A stretch of DNA of 64,000 nt from Rattus norvegicus. Lineage: Eukaryota; Chordata; Mammalia; Rodentia; Muridae. The notes beneath the pieces were generated by a model that worked only from the letters and a program-made list of their open reading frames with translations, had not been told where the DNA came from and made no database searches. Position numbers and translations under genes: made by a program. Shown in pieces: positions 11,603 to 22,669 of the stretch. The DNA lies in NCBI RefSeq assembly GCF_036323735.1, contig NC_086036.1, forward strand, positions 20,051,564 through 20,115,563. The letters are read 5' to 3'. Positions within the stretch are counted from its first letter, which is position 1; each line of letters begins with the position of its first letter.

Positions 11603-12460
11603 GCTCCAGTACTCTAGAACTCCAAGAATCTGGTTTTATTTGCTATTTAACCACTTAAACTTCTTAATAAATATGGATATCCTTCTCGAGAACAATGAAC
11701 TTTTCTGGTCTTCATAATTATTTAAAAAGAGAAATTGAAAATACACTGTGCTTCTACCTTTTCCCCAAAACTACTGTGGTCATAATCAATCACTATAATT
11801 ATTTTCTTATTTCTAAAAAGCATCTTATTGGATGCTAAGCACTGAGAAAACGTACTAAACAGATATGCATAAAATTACACTTTATGAACCTCATTACCTA
11901 GTTATGAAAATATTTAAGAGCCGCATCAGTAAATGGTTAAGCATGTAGTGTTGTGGCTGAGACCCTGATTGCTCAGCAGTTTCTACTGTTCTAAACCAAG
12001 AGCTAGAATAACCCTGTTTTCCATATTCCCTTGGAGTGGTTAGAAATTTACTGAGGTGGCTAACAGAAAATACCTGAAATCATTCAAGATAACTTCCATG
12101 TCCAGCTAGAAACAGTCCAGCCCACCAACGGTGTAAATTACTTACAGTCTTTGTAGTTGTAATCCTGATATCTGCAGAAACATTCCTGTTCTATTCCTCT
12201 GTGTCTTGGGAGAAGGAACAAGAAGTGGGAAGAACTGGGTCTTCATCTATGAATAGGGAAATGTCACCTTCAGAGGAGAGTGTCTACTCTGAGCTTGATG
12301 TCAATGAGAAAATGCTATTGTAAGTTTCTCCATTGGCTTGATATAGTAGTCATTATTACCTAGAAAACATGGAAATGTATAAACTCAGATCAAGGACTAC
12401 TATAAAATTATACATACATAGAAAATATATATAAAAATGCACACAGAGACAAAGAAATCA
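11603..12460. other. Unassigned DNA
   Basis: No gene or known element recognised. Confidence 0.45.
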
Positions 12461-12517
12461 CATATGTATATATATATACATATATACACACCCACTCACA
12501 CAAACACACACACATAA

Positions 12518-12595
<78 letters not shown>
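12461..12595. repeat. Composite (TA)n(CA)n(TA)n microsatellite
   Basis: A short TA tract, an interrupted then pure CA tract, and a pure (TA)n run of more than 40 bases. Alternating purine-pyrimidine throughout. Confidence 0.97.
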
Positions 12596-12598
<3 letters not shown>

Positions 12599-12687
12599 TT
12601 TCATTTCCAGATCCTGCTCCTACATTACAGGGGAATCAAAAATGATTATTTGCCTATGTATCTGAATGAATCAGATTTTGTAAATCA

Positions 12688-12838
12688 ATGAATACTATTG
12701 TCTCCAAACTGATTATATTTTTCATTTTTATTGATTATTTGATTTATTTACATTTCAAATGTTATCCCCCTTCCCAGTTTCCACTCTACAAACCTGCAAT
12801 CCCCTCCCCCTGCCTTTATGATGGTGCACCTCTATTTG
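12688..12838 (-). repeat. Left arm of an inverted repeat: antisense L1 3' end plus 38-bp flank
   Basis: 12726-12838 is an antisense L1 3' end (GTTATCCCCCTTCCCAGTTT and the polypurine tract as pyrimidines). The adjoining 12688-12725 is not L1, yet it reappears in reverse complement at 13971-14009 next to another L1 3' end. The pair is therefore more than two L1 copies of opposite orientation: they share flanking sequence with only a few differences. L1 similarity between the arms ends near the GGTGCACC block on this side. Confidence 0.8.
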
Positions 12839-12926
12839 GGGTGGGCTTTTTCTAGCCAGACATGGAAGTTATACAACGGTGAAAGGGCTTAGCTGCTGAG
12901 CCACTAAATAATTGTAAATAAAGAGG

Positions 12927-12927
<1 letters not shown>

Positions 12928-12970
<43 letters not shown>
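12928..12970. repeat. (AT)n microsatellite
   Basis: About 20 pure AT units. Confidence 0.97.
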
Positions 12971-12974
<4 letters not shown>

Positions 12975-13519
12975 CTACAAAGATAGAGGCTTATACAGTT
13001 GAGTAATATTTGTTGGACTAGTGATTACAAAATTCTGACTCTGGGATGAGTGGTCAAACAGAGCTGGAGATCCATGAAGGCATGGGGGAGTTTTGTTTTT
13101 TTGTTTGTTTTGTTTTGTTTTTGCTGTCATTGTATAGATTTTCTAAACATGAAGAGTCTAAGAAAAACCTTAAGATTTTCAAACAGATACAAGGGTGGAA
13201 AAGTGATTCGGAACTTAAAAAGTAGAAAAAGACCCTACTTCTACTCTCAAGAAAGAAAATAAAAGACGACTAAAAATAATCAACCTTCAAAGTATTTTCA
13301 ATTTTAGCCAATACTCAGTTTACCTCTAAGGTAAAAACTGGATCATATTTTCATTACATCAGGTGATTACTATTGATTTGAGAAAGACCGAGAGAAACAG
13401 AGAGACAGAGAGAATAAGGTGCATGAATAGGAATAAATAGATGAATAGAAAACAAGAAATATATTATAAAAAAATATACAGTAAGACTCTGTGAAAAGTT
13501 AGAATAATCAGATTTTTCC
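12971..13519. other. Unassigned spacer inside the inverted repeat
   Basis: No element recognised. Contains a T/G-rich GTTTT run near 13090-13120 and a GA-rich patch at 13382-13415. Confidence 0.45.
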
Positions 13520-13980
13520 ACAACTGCAATGTTGGCCTGCTAGCTCTATAAATGACACCCAATCCAAACATCGAACTGAGCATGGGGACCCCAATGGAGA
13601 AGTTAGGGCAAGGACTGTAGAAGGTGAAGGGGTTTGCAACCCTACTAGATGAACAACAATATTAACCAAAATCTCCCAGGGACTAAACCACCAACCAAAG
13701 AGTACACATGGAGGCACCCATGACTCAAGCTGGATATGTAGCAGAGGACTGCCTTATCTGGCACCACAGGGAAGGGAGCTCCTTTGTCCCTTGGAGGCTT
13801 GATGACCCAGGGTAGGGGAATGCTTGGGCGCTGAGGCAGGAGTGGTTGGACTGGTGGTGGGGCACCATCATAAAGGCAGGGAGAGGGGAAGGGGATAGGA
13901 GGCTTGTGGGATGGAAACTGGGAAGGGGATAACATTTGAAATGTAAGTAAATAAAGTGACCAATAAAAAAATGAAAAAAT
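13520..13980 (+). mobile_element. 5'-truncated L1 3' UTR
   Basis: Reads in the sense direction through an L1 3' UTR. It contains ACTGAGCATGGGGACCCC, GGGACTAAACCACCAACCAA, AGTACACATGGAGG, a G-rich polypurine tract (about 13845-13915), GGGGATAACATTTGAAATG and a terminal AATAAAAAAATG tail. No ORF2 sequence is kept. The 3' UTR type looks older than the two rat-type copies that follow. The long minus-strand open frames across it are antisense to the polypurine tract. Confidence 0.88.
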
Positions 13981-14009
13981 ATAACCAGTTTGGAGACAAT
14001 AGTATTCAT
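13862..14009 (+). repeat. Right arm of the inverted repeat
   Basis: Reverse-complement partner of 12688-12838. It covers the last part of the L1 3' UTR and the adjacent non-L1 phrase at 13971-14009, which includes CAGTTTGGAGACAATAG. Similarity stops abruptly after ATTCAT on both arms. Confidence 0.8.
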
Positions 14010-14047
14010 AGTACTCAGAAGTAGCTTCAACTGTACTGTTATCAGTA

Positions 14048-14170
14048 TGCATGATGTGTGAATGTGTGTGTGAAACAGTATATTAGTGGTAGCGTGTATG
14101 TATGTGTGTGTGTGTTAGCCAGTGTGTATAAGAGAGTGACTGAGTGTGAGAGTCTGTGTGTGTAAATATA
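14048..14170. repeat. Imperfect TG-rich simple repeat
   Basis: Degraded (TG)n with TGTATG and GAGTG interruptions between two L1 insertions. Confidence 0.8.
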
Positions 14171-14257
14171 ATTGTTCATGGTTTCCTTCTTTTCACAGGA
14201 CAATGCTGAAACCTCCACACTAGTGTTTTGCATACAAGAGCAACCCTAAACTTTAAG

Positions 14258-15378
14258 ACTGCAGACTGGTACAACCATTCTGGAAATCAGTCTGGAGGTT
14301 CCTCAGAAAATTGGACATTGAACTGCCTGAGGATCCAGCTATACCTCTCTTGGGCATATACCCAAAAGATGCCCCAACATATAAAAAAGACACATGCTCC
14401 ACTATGTTCATCGCAGCCTTATTTATAAAAGCCAGAAACTGGAAAGAACCCAGATGCCCTTCAACAGAGGAATGGATACAGAAAATGTGGTACATCTACA
14501 CAATGGAATATTACTCAGCTATCAAAAACAATGACTTTATGAAATTCGTAGGCAAATGGTTGGAACTGGAAAATATCATCCTGAGTGAGGTAACCCAATC
14601 ACAGAAAAACACACATGGTATGCACTCATTGATAAGTGGCTATTAGCCCAAATGCTTGAATCACCCTAGATGCCTAGAACACATGAAACTCAAGACAGAT
14701 GATCAAAATGTGAATGCTTCACTCCTTCTTTAAAAGGGGAATAAGAATACCCTTGGCAGGGAATAGAGAGGCAAACATTAAAACAGACACAGAAGGAACA
14801 CCCATTCAGAGCCTGCCCCACATGTGGCCCATACATATACAGCCATCCAATTAGACAAGATGGATGAAGCAAAGAAGTGCAGGCCGACAGGAGCCGGATG
14901 TAGATCGCTCCTGAGAGACACAGCCAGAATACAACAAATACAGAGGCGAATGCCAGCAGCAAACCACTGAACTGAGAATAGGACCCCCGTTGAAGGAATC
15001 AGAGAAAGAACTGGAAGAGTTTGAAGGAGCTCGAGACCCCTTATGAACAACAATGCCAAGCAACCAGAGCTTCCAGGGACTAAGCCACTACCTAAAGGCT
15101 ATACATGGACTGACCCTGGACTCTGACCTCATAGGTAGCAATGAGTATCCTAGTAAGAGCACCAGTGGAAGGGGAAGCCCTGGGTCGTGCTAAGACTGAA
15201 CCCCCAGTGAACTAGGTTGTTGGGGGGAGGGCGGCAATGGGGGGAGGATGGGGAGGGGAACACCCATAAAGAAGGGGAGGGGGAGGGGTTAGGGGGATGT
15301 TTGCCCAGAAACCGGGAAAGGGAATAACACTCGAAATGTATATAAGAAATACTCAAGTTAATAAAAAAAAAAGGAAAA
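14258..15378 (+). mobile_element. 5'-truncated rat L1 with intact ORF2 C-terminus
   Basis: About 1.1 kb of L1 in sense orientation. It starts inside ORF2 just before the motif RLVQPFWKSVWRFL and runs through the ORF2 stop (TAG at 14644-14646) and the whole 3' UTR. It ends in AGTTAATAAAAAAAAAAGG. The 3' UTR is the rat type, with the phrases AGACACAGCCAGAATACAAC and TAGTAAGAGCACCAGTGG and a long G-rich tract at about 15215-15300. A convincing target-site duplication is not visible by eye. The copy is dead by truncation but little diverged, so relatively recent. Confidence 0.95.
14260..14646 (+). pseudogene. L1 ORF2 C-terminal fragment
   Basis: 129 in-frame codons including the stop, without frameshift. 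The fragment carries the C-terminal part of ORF2p beyond the cysteine-rich motif, with PEDPAIPLLGIYPKDAPTYK, STEEWIQKMWYIYTMEYYSA and the terminal HSLISGY. In an intact element this region follows the endonuclease and reverse transcriptase domains and contributes to RNA binding. Here both domains are missing, so no function is expected. Confidence 0.93.
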
Positions 15379-18180
15379 AAAGATTCATAATATATATCAG
15401 GCAAAGTACGTGCCATGCCCCTGCTTGGGAGAAGATTTTATTTCTCTTGTAGCCAGTTAAATAAAACTGTTCTTGGCTTGAAACAAATGAACCCTTAATT
15501 CCATATCATCATTCTATAGGCACATCTGGGAGAGACAATTGATAAGAGCAGTTAACCCACACCCCCGGTTAAGATGCACAGATCAGATGTCTCTCAAAGT
15601 AAGGAAGTAAACCAGCAACTCTCAGAAAGCAATAGGCTAGAAGAAAAATGACTGTGTAGGGGAAAAAGATTATTGAAAAAATGCCCAGGTCTGAACTAAA
15701 TTTTGTTTTGAGGTTTAGAATTATTAGTGAAAAATTAAACAAAAGAAGCAAAAGATGAAAACATGTTATGTTATCAAATATGTGAAGTTGGAACCCTGCA
15801 TTGTCAGGGAGGACTGTTTTCAAACTGTTTCCCCGTGTGTCTATGGTGAAAACATAAGAAGAATAGAAAGAATTACTGCCAGGAAACAAAGACAGGTTAT
15901 TCAGTTTCCCAACTTCCTTCCAAACTATGACAGGTGAATATCTATGTGCATGCATTTATAGATATTAATCACAATGACAATAGAAATTAGAGAATTGGTG
16001 AGTTAGAATTATTTTCTATCTTTGACATTCTTCAGCTTCTGATAGGGTTAATCCCCCAGAAAGGAATGAAATAAAATGTAAAGGAAAATAAAATAAATAA
16101 TGTTCATTGCTTTCTCAGCTAATTTTTATTATTTATTTTAATTTAATGAAAGTAAGACTATAAGTTTTAATTATTAGACAAAAGACTAACTTCAGACAAT
16201 TCTGGGACTGGAAATGTTTAGTTAACTTAGAAGATGATGCAAGTTTATTTCAAGCTTGTATAGCAAAAAGAGACACAAGAAAGGGATATGCATTTTTAAA
16301 ATTAATCCATAAATACAAGGGTAAAAAAGTCAAAAATAATTCCCTCTTATGTAGGACAGAGAAGGATGAGGGTGAAGAGAGTCACAGCTCAATCTGCCAT
16401 GTTTTGTGGCCTGGGAAACTGCAATTGTGCTTTTCATTAGTTTACACTGTTGTGGTTCTGCCCCCATTTAAAAGGACATAGAACTCATTGTGTAGAACCA
16501 CAAAAACATGAGAACACCAGAAGGAAGGCAGCCATTATCAGGAAAACACACAGTGAAATGAAATGCTGTTGGTCTCCTCTCTAGCTGTTCTGTTGACCCG
16601 TCATCCCAGTTTTCTCTGAGTGGTTTTCTGCAGTTCTTAATAGGCAACAAAAGGGGGGAAAGCAATGCCTGCATTTTGTTTTAGAGTACAAGAGCCATTC
16701 TCCAAAAGGCACCCAATTAATGTAAAGAATAACTCTGTAATCTTTGTGTTCAAATTCCTTTTCCTCTCAGACGTGAATGAATAATCTTGAGTATGATTTA
16801 TTTTCTTTCCACAAAGCATGAGTGAGATAAGGACACTAATAAGAGGAATTAGAGACTCCCCTCCTATTCTCAAATCAAAAGCTTAAGGATAAATCAATCC
16901 TGTCATCCATTTTTCCCCACAGACACAGAGCACATGGGACTGCATTAAGGTTAGTAAGCTCCCACTCCAACACTTTAGGACTCAGAATTTCCAGCCCATC
17001 AGTAGTGGAGAAGGGCACTGGAAGATTCCAGTACTCCTCTTGGCACACCAGCCACACAGTAGAGCAATTCCACGAAGAAATTAAGGGAAAAGGACAGTCC
17101 TTTGTATTATACGTTCCCTCCAACAAATCAACACTTTAATGCTTGTGCAATTCATCAGCCATATTCAGGTGATACTGGAAATAATGGTAAATCCTGTTAG
17201 GACACAAAAGATGAATTTAAAAATTGTACATGTCGTTGTACTAGGCATGCAGGTATGCACGGCATAGTAGATAAGAGCATTGTGAACTGAGAGTGAGCAA
17301 GGATGGAGGTCGTCTTGGTAACAGCACATATTTTCCAGAACACAGAACTCTAGTTAATTGTTCATCCCTTCCTTTACCATTTATTACATGCTCCCTTTTG
17401 CTTTGTCTTTTAATTAACTGTGGTATGATAAAGCTTCCCTTTCTATTCTCATTGAGTAGTCACACTGTCTGTGACACTTCTCTCTTCATCAGGGGACAGA
17501 TTCATGAACTTGGTCTCTGTGTACACCTACAATGATGCTTTGGCTTAACCAAGAGGGTATAAAATTAATTTTTATAAGCTACATTTTTGTTAATTCTGAG
17601 AGACAGAGCTCACTCACGTTATACCATGATAACTCTAGCTCACTTGTCACGGGAAGTCACAAGATGCCCAGCAGCTGACTCCTGTTCACTTCCTAACGCC
17701 AATTTGACTTAGTACATGATTTTTCCTTCCTGTCTAACATCTTTCCATATTGTCTCTTCATCCCTTTTTATCTTTACTTATTTGTTAACAACTTAATTAC
17801 CAGGTTGATTTTGGTAGACTTTTTTAAAATTTATTTTCTGCTAGTAAATCATTCTTCAAGTGATGGTGATTGCTTTACTGAAACCTAAGTAGAGGTTTTT
17901 TTGTTTTTGTGTTTGTTTTTGTTTTTGTTTTTGTTTTTATGGTTGGCCATGGAAGATATGGCATATGTTTTGAATATCGAGATGTCTGTTAGAATGTTTT
18001 TAGAGAGACTTTTCTGAAAAAAAATTCACTACATGACTGTAACTTTTTCATTTGAAAAGGGCTATTTTATTACATTTTAGGTAAGAGTACTGGTTTGGGA
18101 TGATCTGACTTTGTATTAGTTTGTAAAGTACAGGGGAAGTGTTTTTATAAAGAAATTAGCTGCCTCTTGTCTAAGAAACC
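15379..18180. other. Unassigned DNA
   Basis: About 2.8 kb without a recognised repeat or gene. The stretch at 15440-15490 contains AAATAAAACTGTTCTTGGCTTG, vaguely like the R region of a gammaretroviral LTR, but nothing upstream supports that. The 128-codon minus-strand frame at 15569-15955 is AT-rich and unassigned. A (GTTTTT)n run is at about 17900-17940. Confidence 0.4.
17895..17940. repeat. (GTTTTT)n simple repeat
   Basis: Tandem GTTTTT units with one GTGTTT variant. It may be the remnant of an A-rich retroposon tail in antisense. Confidence 0.9.
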
Positions 18181-18182
18181 TG

Positions 18183-19922
18183 TGTGACCTATATTCACTT
18201 GATTTTTGACAAAGGAGCTAAAACCATCCTATGGAAGAAAGATAGCATTTTTAACAAATGGTGCTGGTTCAACTGGAGGTCAGCATGTAGAACAATGCAA
18301 ATTGATCCATTGTTCCCACCATGAACAAAACTTGTCTAATTGGATCAAGGACCTCTACATCAAACCAGATATACTCAAACTAATAGAAGAAAAAGTGGGG
18401 AAGAGCCTCAAACACATGGGCACTGGGGAAAATTTCCTGAACAAAACACCAGTGGCTCATGCTCTAAGATCAAGAATCGACAAATGGGACCTCATAAAAC
18501 TGCTAAGCTTTTGTAAGCAAAAGACATTGTCATTAGGACAAAATGGCAACCAACAGATTGGGAAAAGATCTTCACCAATCCTACATCTGATAGAGGGCTA
18601 ATATCCAAATTATACAAAGAACTGAAGAAGTCAGACTTCAGAGAGCCAAATAACCCTATTCAAAAATAGGGTACAGAGCTAAACAAAACATTCTCAGCTG
18701 AGGATTATCAAATGGCAAAAAAGCCCCTAAAGAAATGTTCAACAACCTTAGTCATCAGGGAAATCCAAATCAAAACAACCCTGAGATTCTACCTCACACC
18801 ACTCAGCTGACAGCAGATGCTGGCTAGGATGTGGAGAAAGAAGAACACTTCTCCATTGTTGGTGGGATTACAAACTGGTACAACAACTCTGGAAATCAGT
18901 CTGGAGGTTCCTCAGAAAATCGAACATTCCACTACCTGAGGACTCAGCTATACCTCTCTTGGGCATATACTGAAAAGATGCTCCAACATACAACAAAGAC
19001 ACATGCTCCACTATGTTCATAGCAGCCTTATTTATAATAGCCAGAAGCTGGAAAGGATCAGATACCCTTCACCAGAGGAATGGATTCAAAAAATGTGGTA
19101 CACCTACACAATGGTGTACTACTCAGCTATCAAAATAATGACTTCATGAAATTCATAGACAAATGGAATGAACTAGAAAATATCATCCTGAGTGAGGTTA
19201 CTCAATCACAGAAAAACACACATGGTATGCATTCACTGATAAATGGATATTAGCCAAAAAGCTCAAGTTACCCAAAATGCAATTCCCCGTTTCTTAAAAC
19301 GGGGAAAAATATCCATAGAAGGGAATATAGAAACAAAATTTAGAGCAGCGACTCAAGGAATCATCATTCAGAGCCTGATCCACATGTGGCTCATATATAT
19401 ACAGCCACCAAAACTACATAAGATTGATAAAGCTAGAAAATGAATGCTGAAAGGGACCCGACATAGATCTCTCCTGAGAGACACATCCAGAGCATGTCCA
19501 ATACAGATGTCAATGCTAGCAGCAAACCACCGAACTGAGAAGAGGACCCCCTTGGGGGAATTAGAGGAAGGATTAAAAGAGTTGAAGGAGCTTGCAACCC
19601 CATAAAAACAACAATGCCAACCAACCAGAGCTTCCAGGGACTAAACCACTACCCAAAGACTATACATGGACTGACCCAGGGCTCCAACTGCATATGTAGC
19701 AGAGAATAGACTTGTTGGGGCACCAGGGGAAGGGGAGGCCCTTGTTCCTGCCAAGGTTGGTCCCCCAGTGCAGGGGAATTTGGGGGGACAATAAGGGGGA
19801 TGTATAGGGGAATACCCGTTTGCGGGAGAGGGAAGGGTGGGAATGGGGGCTTATGGACAGGAAACTGGAAGGGGAATAACGTTTGAAATGTAAGTAAAGA
19901 AATACATCTAATAAAAAATCGG
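18183..19922 (+). mobile_element. 5'-truncated L1, about 1.7 kb, decayed
   Basis: Starts in ORF2 at the phrase encoding the CACTTGATTTTTGACAAAGG block and continues through the ORF2 C-terminus, the stop near 19250 and the 3' UTR to AATAAAAAATC at about 19910-19920. The 3' UTR keeps the TCTCTCCTGAGAGACACATCC block and a G-rich tract near 19770-19860. Multiple small indels separate it from the 14.3-kb copy, so it is older. No clear target-site duplication is seen by eye. Confidence 0.93.
18206..19250 (+). pseudogene. L1 ORF2 C-terminal pseudogene
   Basis: ORF2 similarity is spread over more than one frame. The clearest part is about 18334-18510, with WIKDLYIKPDILKLIEEK, HMGTGENFLNKTP and LRSRIDKWDLIKL. 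The frame is lost just upstream (around 18260-18330) and again near 18515, then by further damage before the end at about 19250. The endonuclease and reverse transcriptase domains are absent. Confidence 0.88.
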
Positions 19923-21060
19923 AGAGATGAATTCTTGATTTTTTTACTTAACTGCAAGCTTTTATAATAAGATTTATAAGATAATAAAGAAATACAATTA
20001 ATGGCAAAAAAAGGAGAAAGAAACCTGTGCAATTTTACACTACCTGTGAGGTGGAAAATGGAATATATACAATCCTCCAGAATTCTGGCATTGAAGCACA
20101 CAGTAGAGAACAGCTGATCAGACTGAAACAGGGAAAAAGAAAACTTACTCAGTAGCAACACTTTTGTTTCTCCTAGAGTCATCTCAAGGGAAAGTTCTAG
20201 TGAAGAGAAAACTCTGAAGGAAAGCAATTGAACAACAAATACTCTAATAATTCCCAGAATATTTAATAAATAGACTTGCTTAGCATATTATTTTCTTTTT
20301 CCATTGCTGGATTCAAACTCACAATTTGTGCCTCTGAACTACACTGTCATACCCAAATGTCCCAAAGATATATTTAACTATGCTTTCTCCTTCAGAAGAT
20401 TGAAATAATAGATTCCGAGTATGCTGTAAAGGTCTACTTAATTGAGAGAACAAATTACAAACAAACATTTAAAGGAAAACTGTTACATTCGAGCAAACTT
20501 TACAGTGTCTATGCATCCTCTTCTCATGGGAAATATGAAAACCTGGTTGAGAACAGAAAGTATAGCATGTAACATATAGACACACTTTGTTTACTTCAAG
20601 TAAATGTAATATCACAGGAGATTGTTGAAGTTTAAAATTATATTCAATACAAAGTTGTATGAGTTCAGGCTTATAAACATCTAAGTTGAAAGCAATTTTT
20701 ATAGCCTCCCAGGTATTTGCTTATCTATTATGTGTTTTCAATCCCTATTCTTTAAAATAAGTGGTCCAAGGGGAAAAAATAAAACTCTGGGCATGTATTT
20801 TGAAAATAGCATTTTAATTAAATATACTACAAGCTCAGATAAGCACAGTCCTGTAATTCTCCTAAAATAATGATGTTTTCAAGATCCAACTAGTACCGAT
20901 TAATTATTGTCAGACTTAATATGTATATATGTTTTCTCTCATCACCAGAATGAACAACTCTGAGCAATTGCCCTAGCTGCAAGAAATTTGCTTAGGAAGA
21001 AAGACAAAGAGATATAACAAAAGAAGACAGAAGTGAGGAAAGAAGCAGGAATGTGTGAAG
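19923..21060. other. Unassigned DNA with a weak antisense ID-like piece
   Basis: No gene is recognised. At about 20295-20350 the phrases GCTGGATTCAAACTCACAAT and TCTGAACTACACTGTCATACC weakly resemble an antisense tRNA-derived SINE head. The long minus-strand frame at 19649-20227 runs antisense through L1 3' UTR into this DNA and is not a gene. Confidence 0.4.
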
Positions 21061-21163
21061 GAGAGAGAGAGGGAGAGGGAGAAGAAGGGGAGGGAGAGGG
21101 AGGAGGGAGAGGGAGAGAGAGAGAGTGAGAGAGAGAGAGGGAGACAGAGAGAGAGAGAGAGCA
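21061..21163. repeat. GA/GGGAGA polypurine tract
   Basis: About 100 bases almost entirely of A and G, mixing (GA)n with GGGAGA and GGAGGG units and only a few interruptions. It is the same composition class as the hexamer tract at 10.7 kb but on the other strand and less regular. Confidence 0.95.
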
Positions 21164-22437
21164 AGCAGGATGGCAGGCTGGCATGCTATTCACAAGCTTG
21201 GTTAAGTGTTGATTCACGGTCATTGTACTGGCCTAGCAGACATGAAGATACTATAAACTGCAGACTATCCTTAGACTCTAAAATGACAGGTGTTTCTTAG
21301 TCTGACCATCAGGACTGCATTTGAAACCACAGGCCCCATAGAAACTATATGGGATTTACTCCAAGAAACATGTTGTGAGACAGAAAGGTTACCAGCCTGT
21401 GGAGGAAATTGTCCCTCAAAAAAGAGGTTTCTAGAGGTTCACAACTTGTTATATCACCTTATAGCAGGAGCTAATGACGGTCAGAAATGAAGAAGACCAT
21501 AGCTTGACCAGAACTGCTTGGATGCACGTATGATTGAGTCTCTGTTTAAATTTTTATCTCACTTCAGGTCCCTGATGGTGGACTTCAGAGGTTTCCTGAG
21601 TCTCTTTCTTCTTGCCATGTAGCCACATTGAATAACAATTCCCACCATGCCTGTAATTTTGTTTTTGTTTGTTGTAGTTGTTATTGCTTATTTTCCAAAT
21701 TGAATTTGGTCTTTTAATTACTGTGTTGAAGATAAGTAGCTGCCAGGCCTGACTTGAGGTATAAGTTTTGATACAGCCCATCCTCAGCTCAAGAATGTCG
21801 TCCTTTGTACATTTCACTTAGGAAGAGTTAGTAAATTAAATAGTTCAGTTTCTACATTGCAGCTACAAAAGATATGAAAATATATTACATAGTTACTTAC
21901 ATGTTACTTAGGAGAGGAAAATTTAGAGTTAGTCTCCACCCCATTTTTTTTCTTGTCTGAAGGCCTGCTTCTCCTGACATTTGTTGTTAAGACAGATCTA
22001 TAAGAATATTAAACTTGTTGCCACATTTTAAAGTGTCAAAAGGTGAAAATTAGACACTTTTCCTTTGCTTGGACAAGAAGACAGGAATCGATATTCATCC
22101 TGGGAAGCATATGTCTTAAAAGCACAAAGAGAAAAAAAGAAATTATCAACCAACTGGGCTGGGCCGAAAATACATGCTGGCAGAATATCAACTTAATTCA
22201 ATAACTAGCCAGGAATCCAAGGTCAATAAAAAGAGATGCATTTGTGTTTTTATTTCCTGTTAAAATTTTGATTAGGCAATTTTCAAACATGCATTAGAAA
22301 TAATAGGCTGCATTAATGTGTCACTTTTCACTTACACAGTAAAGCAGTTAAGTGAGTTTATGACAACTATATTTTGTGATTCTATTTGAAGTCAGTTTTA
22401 AACTTTATTGTAGCACAACAACAGCACAAGACTCATC
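21164..22437. other. Unassigned DNA
   Basis: No element recognised. About 22240-22400 has a moderately balanced composition with TAAT-type sites and no repeat signature. Confidence 0.4.
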
Positions 22438-22668
22438 AAGGGCTGGAGGAATGGCTCAGAAGCTAAGACCACTGGGGTTCAACTCCCAGAATCCCCTTTG
22501 TTCTGCTCATAAGTATCCATGACTCCAGCTATAATGCCCTCTTCCAAGATCAGTGGGATACTGTACACCAGCAAACATATATTCACATGGAAACACAAAC
22601 GCACAACACAACACACACACACATACACACACACAAATAATAGTAAAGATAAATCTTAGAAAAAAGAA
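22438..22668 (+). mobile_element. B2/B3-type SINE
   Basis: Begins AAGGGCTGGAGGAATGGCTCAG, the tRNA-derived head with A-box-like sequence, followed by GGTTCAACTCCCAGAATCCCC (B box region). The body has TAATGCCCTCTTCCAAGATC. The 3' end has an A/C-rich ACACACAC stretch, then AGTAAAGATAAATCTTAGAAAAAAG, matching the AATAAATCTT-like B2/B3 terminus. It is diverged but almost full length. Confidence 0.88.
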
Positions 22669-22669
22669 T

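Noticed and set aside
13645..14052. 135- and 101-codon minus-strand frames
   Set aside because: Antisense to the L1 3' UTR polypurine tract, which lacks stop codons on that strand by composition.
15440..15540. Possible end of a gammaretroviral LTR
   Set aside because: Only an AATAAA-like phrase is suggestive; U3, the inverted ends and a target duplication are missing.
19649..20227. 192-codon minus-strand frame
   Set aside because: Its second half is antisense to an L1 3' UTR, and the frame has no protein signature.
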